Of a DNA stretch of 64,000 nt, positions 17,622-27,367 are shown piece after piece (the stretch's first letter is position 1; every line of letters starts with the position of its first letter). Below the pieces are notes generated by a model, which saw nothing but the letters and a program-made list of their open reading frames with translations, searched no databases and was not told the origin of the DNA. Both the position numbers and the translations under genes were made by a program. The DNA lies in contig NZ_AULM01000003.1 of the NCBI RefSeq assembly GCF_000422285.1, positions 1 through 64,000 of the forward strand, given 5' to 3'. The stretch is from Desulfatiglans anilini DSM 4660 (GTDB lineage: Bacteria > Desulfobacterota > DSM-4660 > Desulfatiglandales > Desulfatiglandaceae).

Positions 17622-18899
17622 TTGGAATTTGCGACCATTAAAGGATTCAAAGATATCCTGCCTGAAGAAATACCTTACTGGCAGGAGACCGAGGCCGTTG
17701 CGCGCCGGACATTCCAGGTATCGGGTTTTCAGGAAATCCGCACCCCGTTGATCGAGGCGAAGGAGCTTTTTGCCCGCAGCATCGGCGAGGAGACCGACAT
17801 CGTTTCGAAGGAGATGTACACCTTCCAGGACAGCAAAGGGCGAGGGCTCTCGCTGCGTCCGGAGGCCACCGCTTCGGTCGTCCGGGCCTACATCCAGAAC
17901 CGTCTCTACCAACAGGATCCCGTTCAGAAGCTGTTCACCATTGGCCCGATGTTTCGCCATGAACGGCCGCAGAAGGGCCGGTTCCGGCAGTTCCATCAGA
18001 TCAACGCCGAATTTTTCGGGGACCCCGGGCCCAAGAGCGACGCGGAAATCATCGTCCTCGCCGAATCGCTTTTCCACGCCTTTGGACTGCGGGACCTCAC
18101 GCTGCTGGTCAACTCCCTCGGCTGCCCGACCTGCCGCCCCGATTTCCGGGCGGAGCTGCAGATCTATCTTCAGGACCGCGAGGACAAGCTTTGTACGGAC
18201 TGCCGTCGGAGAAGCCACACCAACCCGCTGCGCGTCCTCGACTGCAAAGTACCCGGGTGCCGGGAGACCGTGGCGGACGCCCCCCTGATCCTCGATGTGC
18301 TGTGTGATGACTGCCGCAGGCACCTCGAAGGGCTTCAGGAATACCTGGACCTGTCGGGGGTGGAATACACCCGGGCCCCGCGTCTGGTCCGCGGCCTCGA
18401 TTACTACACCCGGACAACCTTCGAGTTTCAGACCGAGCGGCTCGGCGCCCAGAATGCGGTTGCCGGGGGAGGCCGCTACGACGGACTGGTCCAGCAGCTC
18501 GGGGGGCCCGACCTGCCTGCCATCGGTTTTGCGGTGGGAGCCGAAAGGCTGATTGCTCTCCTCCAGGAGCTGCGCCCCTGCCCGGCCGGGAAGCCGGATC
18601 TCTTCTTGGCCGCCTTGGGCGAAGCGGCCGAAAAGACCTGCTTCGGCTGGGCAACCGCCTTGCGCAGGGCAGGGTTTTGGGCGGAGATGGGTTACGGCTT
18701 CAAAGGGCTCAAGGCCCAAATGAAGAAGGCCGACAAGCTGGGGGTTTCGACCGCACTCATCCTGGGGGAAAACGAGCTCGCCGAAGGGCAGGCCGTCCTC
18801 CGGGATATGCAAAGCGGCCGGCAGGAAACGATCGGCACCCGCGATATCGTCCCGCTGCTCGTCAAACGGCTTACCGAAAATCCCATTTCCCGCGCATAA
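17622..18899 (+). CDS. hisS: Histidyl-tRNA synthetase
   Basis: Class II aminoacyl-tRNA synthetase charging tRNA-His. Motif 1 precedes EIRTPLIEAKELF, motif 2 contains FRHERPQKGRFRQFHQ, and the histidine-specific motifs LVRGLDYYT and AGGRYDGL are present. The C-terminal anticodon-binding domain ends the protein. The TTG at 17622 is the preferred start: GGGGGGA lies about 8 bp upstream and the protein then begins MEFATIKGFKDILP, as the family does, giving 425 residues. An upstream in-frame GTG at 17526 would add 32 atypical residues. The four cysteines near the insertion domain (CPTC, CTDC) suggest a bound metal. aspS follows by 13 bp, a common pairing. Confidence 0.95.
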   Translation: MEFATIKGFKDILPEEIPYWQETEAVARRTFQVSGFQEIRTPLIEAKELFARSIGEETDIVSKEMYTFQDSKGRGLSLRPEATASVVRAYIQNRLYQQDPVQKLFTIGPMFRHERPQKGRFRQFHQINAEFFGDPGPKSDAEIIVLAESLFHAFGLRDLTLLVNSLGCPTCRPDFRAELQIYLQDREDKLCTDCRRRSHTNPLRVLDCKVPGCRETVADAPLILDVLCDDCRRHLEGLQEYLDLSGVEYTRAPRLVRGLDYYTRTTFEFQTERLGAQNAVAGGGRYDGLVQQLGGPDLPAIGFAVGAERLIALLQELRPCPAGKPDLFLAALGEAAEKTCFGWATALRRAGFWAEMGYGFKGLKAQMKKADKLGVSTALILGENELAEGQAVLRDMQSGRQETIGTRDIVPLLVKRLTENPISRA

Positions 18900-18912
18900 G
18901 AGGGCGACAACC

Positions 18913-20715
18913 ATGCAAATCGACTCCATGAGCACCTGGCAGAGAACCCACAGCTGCGGGAAACTGCGTGCATCCAACCACGGCGAAGAAGTGATCCTGA
19001 TGGGCTGGGTCAACAGCCGCAGGGACCTTGGACAGCTGATCTTCATCGATCTCAGGGACCGGGAAGGAATCACCCAGATCGTCTTCGACCCGCAGGCGGA
19101 TGCCGAAAGCCATGCCAAGGCGCACATTCTGAGGAACGAGTGGGTCCTGGCCGTGCGGGGCGAGGTCGTCAACCGCCTGGAAGGGCAGGAAAACAAGCAG
19201 ATTCCCACAGGCGGTATAGAGGTTCGAGCCCTCGAGCTGAAGATCTTGAACCACACCGAAACCCCTCCTTTCCAGGTCGACGGCGCCGTCGACGGTTCGG
19301 AGACCCTGCGCCTGAAACATCGCTATCTCGAACTGCGGCGGCCCCAGATGTTGGCCACCTTCAAGAAACGGCACCGCATCGCGGCATTTATCCGCGAATA
19401 TCTCAACCGGATGGGCTTTCTGGAGGTGGAGACCCCCTTTCTGACGAAGAGCACCCCGGAGGGAGCCCGCGACTACCTGGTTCCCAGCCGTGTCAACCGC
19501 GGATGCTTCTACGCCCTTCCCCAGTCCCCTCAGCTTTTCAAGCAGCTCCTGATGGTGGCGGGCTTCGAACGGTACTACCAGATCGTACGCTGCTTCCGCG
19601 ACGAGGATCTGCGCGCGGACCGCCAGCCGGAATTCACCCAGGTGGACCTGGAGATGTCGTTCGCTACGGAAGAGACGGTCATGTCGGTCTTCGAAGGCCT
19701 GATGATCGACCTTTTTCAGGAGGTCCAAGGGGTCGAGATCCCGGCACCCATCGGCCGCATGGACTACCGGGAGGCCATGGAGACCTACGGCACGGACCGG
19801 CCGGACCTGCGTTTCGGAATGGAGATCCGGGACCTGACGGAGCACGCCCGCAAAACGGATTTCAGGGTGTTCCGGGACACTGCCGCCGGGGGCGGTGTGA
19901 TCAAGGCCATCCGGGTGCCTGGAGGAGCCGCCGCCTTTTCGCGGAAAAACCTGGATGAACTGGGAACCCTCGCCGTAGAATGGGGGGCAAAAGGCCTGGC
20001 CTGGGCCAAAATCACTCCTGACGGCTGGCAATCGCCCCTGGATAAATTTCTGAAGTCAGAAGAGAAAGGGGCCATCAACGCATCGATGGAAGCCCAGCCG
20101 GGGGACTTGATCCTTTGCGTGGCCCACGAGCGGAGCATTGTGAACGAGGTCCTCGGGCGGATGCGCACCCATATCGCCCGGGAACGCAACCTCATCCCGT
20201 CCGACCGCTGGTCCTTCCTTTGGGTCACCCGCTTCCCGCTCTTCGAATTCGATGAGGCCGAGGACCGCCTCGCGGCCGTCCATCACCCTTTCACATCGCC
20301 GCTCGAAGAAGACGTCGCAGTCCTTGAAACCGATCCGCTGGCAGCGCGGGCACGGGCCTATGACCTCGTTCTGAACGGTTCGGAGATCGGCGGCGGAAGC
20401 GTGAGGATCCATCGCCTCGATCTCCAGCAGCAGATTTTCAAGCTCCTTGGAATCAGCCCCGAACAGGCTCAGGCGAAATTCGGGTTCCTCCTGGAGGCCC
20501 TCCGGTACGGTGCACCGCCCCATGCCGGGATGGCCATCGGGTTCGATCGCCTGGTTGCCCTGATGACTGGAGCGCAGTCCCTTCGGGAGGTCATTGCCTT
20601 CCCGAAGACCACCAGCGCCTCGTGCCTTCTGACCGAGGCACCTTCGGAAGTAGACCCAAGGCAACTCAGCGAACTCGGCTTGGCCCTTGTCGCTGAGGAG
20701 GAAGCGGATCAATGA
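18913..20715 (+). CDS. aspS: Aspartyl-tRNA synthetase, bacterial type
   Basis: A class IIb synthetase of 600 residues. It has the N-terminal OB-fold anticodon-binding domain (GWVNSRRDLGQLIFIDLRD), the catalytic core with motif 2 FRDEDLRADRQPEFTQVD, the bacterial GAD insertion (about residues 290-410) and motif 3 GFDRLVALM. The ATG at 18913 has AGAGGG upstream. The sequence does not by itself show whether it also charges tRNA-Asn. It is probably co-transcribed with hisS. Confidence 0.95.
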   Translation: MQIDSMSTWQRTHSCGKLRASNHGEEVILMGWVNSRRDLGQLIFIDLRDREGITQIVFDPQADAESHAKAHILRNEWVLAVRGEVVNRLEGQENKQIPTGGIEVRALELKILNHTETPPFQVDGAVDGSETLRLKHRYLELRRPQMLATFKKRHRIAAFIREYLNRMGFLEVETPFLTKSTPEGARDYLVPSRVNRGCFYALPQSPQLFKQLLMVAGFERYYQIVRCFRDEDLRADRQPEFTQVDLEMSFATEETVMSVFEGLMIDLFQEVQGVEIPAPIGRMDYREAMETYGTDRPDLRFGMEIRDLTEHARKTDFRVFRDTAAGGGVIKAIRVPGGAAAFSRKNLDELGTLAVEWGAKGLAWAKITPDGWQSPLDKFLKSEEKGAINASMEAQPGDLILCVAHERSIVNEVLGRMRTHIARERNLIPSDRWSFLWVTRFPLFEFDEAEDRLAAVHHPFTSPLEEDVAVLETDPLAARARAYDLVLNGSEIGGGSVRIHRLDLQQQIFKLLGISPEQAQAKFGFLLEALRYGAPPHAGMAIGFDRLVALMTGAQSLREVIAFPKTTSASCLLTEAPSEVDPRQLSELGLALVAEEEADQ

Positions 20716-20798
20716 GCCGCCACAGTTGGAATTTACTCTCTGCCACCGAGAATAATGGGGTGCAGCACTTGATTTTTCCAAATACCTGCGCATTTTTC

Positions 20799-20827
20799 TT
20801 GACAACGTGTTTGCCTTTCGGCATAAA
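20799..20827 (+). promoter_or_regulatory. Sigma-70-type promoter of the PxxKW gene
   Basis: TTGACA (20799-20804) and CATAAA (20822-20827) are 17 bp apart, about 45 bp upstream of the start codon at 20873. Confidence 0.65.
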
Positions 20828-20872
20828 CGCTGATTCGAAATTTGTATTTTTCAGCGAAAGGATGTGATTGAC

Positions 20873-21151
20873 ATGCTTTGCACAACCGTAAAGGAAGGCG
20901 TCGAGTGCGCCTTTATGGAGAAGAAGGGCTGCCAGTTCAATGGAGGCAGCTGCCATCCCATCGTCGAGCAGTGTGAGGGCTGCCAGAGGATCAAAGAATT
21001 CCCCACCGGGAAATACTGCGCCGTCTTTCCCGATCCTGCAGCGAAATGGCGCTTCTCGAAATGCAATATGGCCACCCACGTGAAAGAAGCCCCCAAGAAA
21101 GCGGACGCCAAGATCAACCCCCTGAAGGCTTCCAAACGCGGAAAACACTGA
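20873..21151 (+). CDS. PxxKW family cysteine-rich protein
   Basis: A small protein of 92 residues with seven to eight cysteines in pairs typical of metal binding: C-x8-C-type spacing in the first half, CEGC in the middle, and the motif PDPAAKW followed by a further Cys. The family is known mainly from sulfate-reducing and related Deltaproteobacteria and has no established function. The C-terminal 25 residues are lysine-rich and probably disordered. The ATG at 20873 has AAAGGA about 10 bp upstream; a GTG at 20864 would be too close to it. It has its own promoter and is not obviously linked to its neighbours. Confidence 0.8.
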   Translation: MLCTTVKEGVECAFMEKKGCQFNGGSCHPIVEQCEGCQRIKEFPTGKYCAVFPDPAAKWRFSKCNMATHVKEAPKKADAKINPLKASKRGKH

Positions 21152-21616
21152 TCAGCCCTTCGCAGCTGCGTTTTCGCCTCTGACGATCGACCGGGCTCTT
21201 TTGCAAGCGCCGGAAAGTAGTTTTATACCTTTGAAATGGCCAGGCCGATAGTTGCCCATAGGGAGGCGGGCTGGCGATCTGCGGTTATTTTCACGCCTAG
21301 GAGATGAACCGCTTCCGAAAAGCTCCGCTCATCCGTCACCTGCGGAACATGATGCTACGCTCCCGAAGCCGATCGCGATAACCGGCCGTTGAAAAATGTC
21401 CATTTGCCGCGTTGCACTCAGCCTGTGACAGGACGGCGCACTTCAAGTGCGCCGTCCTGCACGGGATTGTGCAAACCTTGCATCTGGTCGCCTTGTAAAG
21501 CCTTGTGCTGAAGGGAATTCCAACGTCTTGATGAGAGTCGCGCAGGTTCCACAGGGTGACGCCGCTTCAGGATGGCCGAATCCACAACCAGGCCTTCTCG
21601 CATTGCGCCATTTCTG
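21152..21616. other. Gene-free stretch with a long hairpin
   Basis: About 465 bp between the PxxKW gene and the convergent tlyA. It contains the inverted repeat at 21429-21459 and no supported reading frame. Confidence 0.5.
21429..21459. repeat. Perfect 15-bp inverted repeat with one-base loop
   Basis: CAGGACGGCGCACTT and its exact complement flank a single C. No T-tract follows, so it is more like a structural repeat than an intrinsic terminator. A related hairpin core (CGGCGCAC..GTGTGCCG) occurs at 49385-49406. Confidence 0.6.
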
Positions 21617-22423
21617 TCAAACCGCTGTATCGGATCCCTCGGCGGGGCCCGAGGTCTCCGTGCGCTTCAGGCAGACCAGGAACTCGCGGTTTCCTTTAGG
21701 TCCCAGAATGGGAGACGGGATCGCTTCCAGCGGTGTCCATCCCGTTGCCTGAAAAAAGCCTGTCAGGTCCTCCACCACCCGGCGGTGGCATGCCGGGTCA
21801 CGGACCACGCCCCCTTTGCCCACCTCGTTTTTACCCGCCTCGAACTGCGGTTTAATCAGCGCGATTATGAAAGACGAGGGGGCCAGGAGCCGCGACACCG
21901 GGGGAACAATGATCTTGAGAGAGATAAAAGAAGCATCGATCACGGCCCCATGAACGGGGCCGGGAAGGTCGCCCGGCAGCAGGTACCGGGCGTTGGTGCG
22001 CTCGAAGACGAGGACCCGGGGGTCCTGACGGAGCCTCCAGTCAAGCTGCCCATAGCCGACATCGACGGCCAAAACCCGGGCAGCCCCCCGCTGAAGCAGG
22101 CAATCGGTGAAGCCGCCTGTCGAAGCGCCTACGTCGAGGAGGGTCAGTCCATCGACCTGAATCGAAAAATGATCGAGGGCGGCCTGGAGCTTGAGCCCGC
22201 CACGGCCGACGTAGGGATGCGGGCGCCCGACCACCTCGATCGCGGCGGACGGCGCCACGAGGGTGCCGGCCTTATCCGCTGCCCGTCCATCCACCCGGAC
22301 CGCGCCCGCCATGATCATCGCCCTGGCCTTCTCGCGGCTCTCCGCGAGCCCGCGCTCCAACACCAGGCGGTCGAGCCTGATCCTGTCCGGGCGTTCCGTC
22401 ATGCCGCTCTGCACACCCTTCAT
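21617..22423 (-). CDS. tlyA: TlyA family RNA 2'-O-methyltransferase
   Basis: A protein of 268 residues. The N-terminal S4 RNA-binding domain has [19 protein letters not shown], and the FtsJ-type methyltransferase domain has the SAM motif [15 protein letters not shown] and ends near KGNREFLV. TlyA enzymes methylate 16S and 23S rRNA cytidines in mycobacteria; in this lineage the targets are unproven. The ATG at 22423 is chosen because it overlaps the dxs stop codon as ATGA, so translation is probably coupled. It is the last gene of the xseA-xseB-ispA-dxs-tlyA operon. Confidence 0.9.
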   Translation of the reverse strand: MKGVQSGMTERPDRIRLDRLVLERGLAESREKARAMIMAGAVRVDGRAADKAGTLVAPSAAIEVVGRPHPYVGRGGLKLQAALDHFSIQVDGLTLLDVGASTGGFTDCLLQRGAARVLAVDVGYGQLDWRLRQDPRVLVFERTNARYLLPGDLPGPVHGAVIDASFISLKIIVPPVSRLLAPSSFIIALIKPQFEAGKNEVGKGGVVRDPACHRRVVEDLTGFFQATGWTPLEAIPSPILGPKGNREFLVCLKRTETSGPAEGSDTAV

Positions 22424-24339
22424 TCGCCGGAGCGATCGCTCTTTCCCGTCCGCCACTCCAGAGCCTCGCCGGCAATCCCTTCTGCAAAAAGGCCGCAGCG
22501 TTCTCTCAGCACGGCCGCGGGTCCATGTTCCACAAAGCGGTCCGGGAGGCCCATCCGTTTGATCCGCACACCGTCGAGCCCTTTGTCGCTCAGCAGTTCC
22601 AGGACAGCGGAGCCGAAGCCCCCCTGGAGGGCATTCTCCTCGACAACCAACACATGACCGCAGTCCTCGGCAAGCTGCGCGATCCGCTCATCCAGAGGCT
22701 TGACAAAGCGGGCATTGAAGACCCCGGCGGCGACCCCCTTTTCCTGCAGCAGTCGGGCGGCTGCCATGGAAGGCGCCACCATGCTTCCTATAGCGACGAT
22801 CAGGAGATCCTTTCCTTCCTTCAGCAATTCCCCGCGGCCTATGTCGATCCGGTGAAAATCCGCTTCGATCGGGGCTCCTGTCCCCACACCCCGCGGATAA
22901 CGCACCGCCACAGGCCCCGGTTGCTCCAGGGCGGTGTAAAGCATGTGCCACAATTCGTTTTCGTCCTTGGGGGCCATGACGGTCATATTCGGCAGCATCC
23001 TCAAATAGCCGAGGTCGAACATCCCATGATGGGTCGGACCGTCCTCCCCGACCAGCCCTCCCCGGTCTATGGCAAAGGTGACGGGGAGATTGGGAAGGCA
23101 GACATCATGGATGATCTGGTCGTAGGCGCGCTGCAGAAACGTCGAGTAAACCGCGACGACCGGTCTGAGCCCTTCGGTCGCCAATCCGGCTGCGAATGTG
23201 ACGGCGTGCTGCTCCGCAATCCCGACATCCATGAACCGCTCAGGGTACTTTTCCGCGAACTCCACAAGCCCGGTCCCCTCCGGCATGGCCGCGGTAATCG
23301 CGAAGAGCCGCTCGTCCCTCGCACCCAAATCCATCATGGCCCGCCCGAAGACCTCGGTATAGGTCGGGGCCGGCTTGGCTGCGCCGGATGAAGGGGTTCC
23401 GGTTGCAATCTCGAAGCACCCGACGCCATGGTAATGGCATGGATCCTTTTCGGCCGGTTCGTAGCCCTTCCCCTTGACGGTCAGGGCATGCACCAGCACC
23501 GGACCGTCGAGGTGCTTCGTGTTTTCGAAGGTTTCGATCAGCCGATCGAGGCGGTGGCCGTTGATCGGACCGATATACTTGAATTTGAAGGCCTCGAAAA
23601 GCATGCCGGGCGTAAAAAAGGTCATGAAGGAGTCCTCGCTCTTCCGGACCAGGTTCAACACGCTCTCCCCGACACCGGGCAGCGATCCGATGAACCGCTC
23701 GAGATCCTTCTTCACCCCCACGAAGCGCCTGCCTGTCATCTTGCGGCTCAGAAAAGAGGAAAAGGCCCCCACGTTGGGAGATATGGACATATCGTTGTCA
23801 TTCAGGACCACGATCAGGTCCCGCTCCGTGTGGCCCGCCTGATTGAGCCCTTCGAAGGCCATGCCGGCCGTCATGGAACCGTCGCCGATGACGGCGATGA
23901 CCTTGTTGCGCTTTCCATATATCTTGAAGGCCGTCGCGATTCCGAGCCCGGCCGAGATCGACGTGCTGCTGTGGCCAGTGTCGAAGGTGTCATAAGGGCT
24001 TTCGGCGCGTTTAGGAAAGCCGCTGATGCCGCCGAGTGTACGCAGCGTGTGGAACTGTTCGCGACGGCCGGTGATCAGTTTGTGGGCGTAGGACTGATGA
24101 CCCACATCCCAGATGATCTTGTCCCTTGGCGCGTCGAATACATAGTGAAGCGCCAAAGTCAATTCCACCACCCCGAGGCTCGGCGCCAGATGCCCACCGG
24201 TCCTGGATACGGTCTCGATGATGGTTCTGCGAATCTCCTGCGCCAGTTCCTCCAACGCCTTGATGGGGAGCCTTTTTAAATCAGCAGGAGAATGGACGTC
24301 CTTGAGCCGCTTGGTCGTTTCTTTCTGATTCTCGCTCAT
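22420..24339 (-). CDS. dxs: 1-deoxy-D-xylulose-5-phosphate synthase
   Basis: The thiamine-diphosphate enzyme that condenses pyruvate and glyceraldehyde-3-phosphate in the first step of the MEP isoprenoid pathway. The length of 639 residues is normal. The thiamine-diphosphate motif [22 protein letters not shown] and the histidine segment TGHSSTS are present, and the C-terminal domain resembles transketolase. It starts with an ATGA overlap on the ispA stop codon and itself ends in an ATGA overlap with tlyA. Confidence 0.96.
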   Translation of the reverse strand: MSENQKETTKRLKDVHSPADLKRLPIKALEELAQEIRRTIIETVSRTGGHLAPSLGVVELTLALHYVFDAPRDKIIWDVGHQSYAHKLITGRREQFHTLRTLGGISGFPKRAESPYDTFDTGHSSTSISAGLGIATAFKIYGKRNKVIAVIGDGSMTAGMAFEGLNQAGHTERDLIVVLNDNDMSISPNVGAFSSFLSRKMTGRRFVGVKKDLERFIGSLPGVGESVLNLVRKSEDSFMTFFTPGMLFEAFKFKYIGPINGHRLDRLIETFENTKHLDGPVLVHALTVKGKGYEPAEKDPCHYHGVGCFEIATGTPSSGAAKPAPTYTEVFGRAMMDLGARDERLFAITAAMPEGTGLVEFAEKYPERFMDVGIAEQHAVTFAAGLATEGLRPVVAVYSTFLQRAYDQIIHDVCLPNLPVTFAIDRGGLVGEDGPTHHGMFDLGYLRMLPNMTVMAPKDENELWHMLYTALEQPGPVAVRYPRGVGTGAPIEADFHRIDIGRGELLKEGKDLLIVAIGSMVAPSMAAARLLQEKGVAAGVFNARFVKPLDERIAQLAEDCGHVLVVEENALQGGFGSAVLELLSDKGLDGVRIKRMGLPDRFVEHGPAAVLRERCGLFAEGIAGEALEWRTGKSDRSGE

Positions 24340-25244
24340 CTCTTTCTCTGGATGATGTAGGCGGCCAAATGCCGCAGGGGTTCCGCAGCCTGATCGAAAT
24401 CCGCGATGACCTCGACCGCTCCCTCCACGAGCCCCTTCTGGACCCGCCTCGCCTCCTCCAAACCCAAAAGGGCCGGGTAGGTCATTTTCTGCTTGGCCGC
24501 ATCGCTTCCGATCGGTTTGCCCATGATCTCCTGATCCCCCTCGATATCGAGGATATCGTCAGAAATCTGAAAGGCCATACCGATCTTCCGCCCGTAGCTT
24601 TCGAGGGCGGCCACATCCTTTTCGGCTCCGCCTCCGAGGACGGCCCCCGAGACAATGGCCGCCGTAATCAGATCACCGGTCTTGTGCCGGTGGATGAAAT
24701 CGACGATCGCGGGGTCCGCCGTCCGGCCTTCCATCTGAATATCGACGACCTGCCCCCCGACCATGCCGTTATAGCCGGATGCATGCGCGATGACATGGAT
24801 CGCCCGCAGCAGCCGGTCGACGGGAAGCCCCGTGATCAGCTCCGCCCGGGTCATGATGTCGAACGCCTCCGTCAGCAGACCGTCTCCGGCGAGAAGCGCC
24901 AAGGCCTCGCCGTACACCTTGTGGCTGGTGGGCTTTCCCCGCCTGAGATCGTCATCGTCCATGACCGGCAGATCGTCGTGGATCAGAGAATAGGTGTGAA
25001 TGCACTCCAAGGCGCAGGCGACCGGCAAGACAGCCGCTCCGCTGCCGCCTACCACCTCGGCCCCGGTGATGCAAAGGATGGGCCGGAGGCGCTTGCCTCC
25101 TGCGAAAAGGCTGTACGTCATCGCATCCACGATGTCCGCCGCGAGCCCTTCCGGCGCAGGGAACATCCCCCGCAGCGCCCTGTCCACCATGTCTCTCTTC
25201 GCCTTTAAATAGCCCTTGAAATCAAAGACGGATGCATCAGGCAT
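24336..25244 (-). CDS. ispA: Geranylgeranyl/farnesyl diphosphate synthase
   Basis: A trans-prenyltransferase of 302 residues that joins IPP to allylic diphosphates. The first Asp-rich motif is [14 protein letters not shown] and the second is DDILD. The ATG at 25244 (MPDASVFDF) is preferred: GGGAGGAGG lies 6 bp upstream inside xseB and the overlap with xseB is 8 bp; the frame extends to 25292 but lies inside xseB. The product chain length cannot be read from sequence alone; residues before the first motif would decide farnesyl or geranylgeranyl. Confidence 0.93.
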   Translation of the reverse strand: MPDASVFDFKGYLKAKRDMVDRALRGMFPAPEGLAADIVDAMTYSLFAGGKRLRPILCITGAEVVGGSGAAVLPVACALECIHTYSLIHDDLPVMDDDDLRRGKPTSHKVYGEALALLAGDGLLTEAFDIMTRAELITGLPVDRLLRAIHVIAHASGYNGMVGGQVVDIQMEGRTADPAIVDFIHRHKTGDLITAAIVSGAVLGGGAEKDVAALESYGRKIGMAFQISDDILDIEGDQEIMGKPIGSDAAKQKMTYPALLGLEEARRVQKGLVEGAVEVIADFDQAAEPLRHLAAYIIQRKR

Positions 25245-25476
25245 CACCGTCCTCCTCCCTGTCGAACGGAACCGTGCGAAAACGCTCTTCACCCTCCTTG
25301 ACGAGCAGGGCCACTTTTTTCTGCGCCTCCTCCAGTTTTCCGGAGCAGAATTGCACCAGTTTCATCCCTTCCTCGAACGCCTTCAACGATGCATCGAGCG
25401 GAAGCGCACCCCCCTCGAGGCCCTTGACGATCTCCTCCAAACGCTCCATCGCCTTTTCAAATGTCTTTTCCGGCAT
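25237..25476 (-). CDS. xseB: Exodeoxyribonuclease VII small subunit
   Basis: A 79-residue helical protein with the XseB core FEKAMERLEEIVKGLEGG and LDASLKAFEEGMKL. It forms exonuclease VII with the large subunit XseA, which is encoded 264 bp upstream on the same strand. The start has GGAGGGGG about 5 bp upstream. The gap to xseA holds interspersed element copy C. Confidence 0.95.
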   Translation of the reverse strand: MPEKTFEKAMERLEEIVKGLEGGALPLDASLKAFEEGMKLVQFCSGKLEEAQKKVALLVKEGEERFRTVPFDREEDGDA

Positions 25477-25567
25477 CGATCCCCCTCCGAAGCCTGCACG
25501 AACGTAATCACCCTGCGCAGGCCTCCCCTTTACTACGGGCTGCCGACCCTGTCAATCCGGTAGCTTC

Positions 25568-25750
25568 AATTCCTCCGGAAATAGACTTTTCAGCCAATCT
25601 CCACATGAATCCGCGCGTTTGCCTGCGCGGAGACCTGCTGGCCGCCTCTGAACAAACGCTTGATTCCCTTGGCATCGGCAAAACCGGGGTCCGCCGCCAA
25701 TCGGTGGGACTGAGTACGCGAAACGTGTGCAGAAAAATCCTCATTTCCGG
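25568..25750 (+). repeat. Interspersed palindromic element, copy C, right end truncated in xseA
   Basis: The left end AATTCCTCCGGAAAT, the core GCGTTTG and CAAACGC and one degenerate module are recognisable. The right end stops after ATTTCCGG, where it meets the end of xseA: the last three codons of xseA (Arg-Lys-stop) lie in the element. Confidence 0.75.
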
Positions 25751-27111
25751 GTAGCTGGATCTGACTCGGCCTTTTCCACCCGGGCCTCCAGGCTCCCCGC
25801 CCCAAGCAGTATTCTGATGCTTTCGCCTTCCTCGATATCGGCTGCATCCCGCAAAACGCTCTCCTCCGGCAGCCTGAAGGTGATGCTGTATCCTCGCTGC
25901 AACGCCGCCATGGGGCTCAGGTCCCTGAGGCGCCCCTGCACGAGATCGAGCGCGTAACGCAAAGACTCGAGGCGCCTTTCGGTTTGGGAGACGAGGTTCG
26001 CTCGAGCGAAAACGAGTTGCTGCCGGTCCCTCTCGATACGGGCCGCGGGCGCGTAAAAGCGCAGGGAGCGGCTCTCCGATCGCAACCGGCGGTCGTCCTC
26101 TTCGAGCCTCACCTTCATCCGCCGCACCAGGCGCCCCTGCAGGTCGTCCAACCGGAGCCACCAGCCTTCGACCAGCCTTGCCGGGGCTGCGACCGAACGC
26201 TGCAGCGCCTTCAGCCTCGCTTCCTGCATATCCAGAAGATAACCGATCGACCGGAGAAGCCGCTGCCGCCAGTCTCCAAGGCGGCGCGCCAGCTCCTCCT
26301 TTTCCTTCACGAGTATCTCCGCCGCCGCTGAGGGGGTCGGGGCCCTGACATCGGCGGCCATATCGGCAATCGTCCAGTCGGTCTCATGGCCGACCGCCGA
26401 AACGACCGGGACGCTCGAGCGCCTGATCGCCCGCGCCAATTCCTCCTGGTTGAAGGGCCAGAGGTCTTCCAGGGAGCCGCCTCCCCGGGCGATGACGATC
26501 ACATCGGGCCGGACATACCGGTCCGCCGCTTCGAGCGCGGCCTGGAGATCGGGAAGGGCTTCCACCCCCTGGACGCGGGACGGCACGACCACCACCTCGA
26601 GGTTCGCGAACCGGCGGTGGATGATCTTGAGGAAGTCCCTCACCGCGGCGCCGGTCGGCGAGGTCACGAGTGCAACGCGCTGCGGCAGAAAAGGCAAGGG
26701 CCGTTTGAGCGCCGTGTCGAAAAGGCCCTCGGCGGCAAGCTTGCGCTTCAATTGTTCGAAGGCGAGGGCCAGGGCGCCGACCCCCAACGGCTCCAGATAA
26801 TCCAGGAGGAGTTGGTACTCTCCCCTCGGGGCGTAGACCCCGATCCGTCCCTGCGCCAGGATCTTCATGCCGTTTTCGGGGACGAATTTCAGACAACGCG
26901 CCTGCGGACGGAACATCACCCCGCGGATCTGCGCCCGTTCGTCTTTGAGGATCATATAGTAATGACCGGAGGCGGGGGCGCTGAAATTGGATATCTCGGC
27001 CTCCAACCAGATGAAATCGAAACGGCTTTCGAGCAGGGACTGGATCTCCCCGGTCAGTTCACTGACCCGGTAAACCCTGGGCCCCTGCTGTCCGCTGGAC
27101 GTCAAACCCAT
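25741..27111 (-). CDS. xseA: Exodeoxyribonuclease VII large subunit
   Basis: The catalytic subunit of exonuclease VII, 456 residues. It begins with an OB-fold nucleic-acid-binding domain (WLEAEISNFSAPASGHYY). The catalytic domain has VARGGGSLEDLWPFN-type and VSAVGHETDW motifs, and a long coiled coil follows. The C-terminus is ordinary except that the stop codon and final residues overlap the end of repeat copy C; the family has a flexible tail here. It is the first gene of the isoprenoid/exonuclease operon. Confidence 0.95.
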   Translation of the reverse strand: MGLTSSGQQGPRVYRVSELTGEIQSLLESRFDFIWLEAEISNFSAPASGHYYMILKDERAQIRGVMFRPQARCLKFVPENGMKILAQGRIGVYAPRGEYQLLLDYLEPLGVGALALAFEQLKRKLAAEGLFDTALKRPLPFLPQRVALVTSPTGAAVRDFLKIIHRRFANLEVVVVPSRVQGVEALPDLQAALEAADRYVRPDVIVIARGGGSLEDLWPFNQEELARAIRRSSVPVVSAVGHETDWTIADMAADVRAPTPSAAAEILVKEKEELARRLGDWRQRLLRSIGYLLDMQEARLKALQRSVAAPARLVEGWWLRLDDLQGRLVRRMKVRLEEDDRRLRSESRSLRFYAPAARIERDRQQLVFARANLVSQTERRLESLRYALDLVQGRLRDLSPMAALQRGYSITFRLPEESVLRDAADIEEGESIRILLGAGSLEARVEKAESDPATRK

Positions 27112-27196
27112 TCAGTCACCCTGCGAGGATCCAGTCGACCCAACCCTCTCGAAGAGCGGGATCCCCTGTTTCGTTCATCACCCTTCCCGAAATTCC

Positions 27197-27226
27197 TTGA
27201 CCAGTCGACCTGATTTAAAATAGCAT
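27197..27226 (+). promoter_or_regulatory. Possible sigma-70 promoter of the carboxyltransferase gene
   Basis: TTGACC (27197-27202) and TAGCAT (27221-27226) with an 18-bp spacer, about 140 bp upstream of the start codon at 27368. Confidence 0.45.
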
Positions 27227-27367
27227 ATCTGATCTTGCAGCATTTTGTTTCTCCTGGTCGCATTTCGCCCCCGCTGCCGGGCGGCATCCTCCCCCCGAAC
27301 CACATCAGACCGCTTGCACATCATGGGAAACAGGTGCCAACCGAATCTTATTATTGGAGGTTTCAAG

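Noticed and set aside
17541-19256. 571-residue minus-strand frame opposite hisS/aspS
   Set aside because: No family features; overlaps two certain genes.
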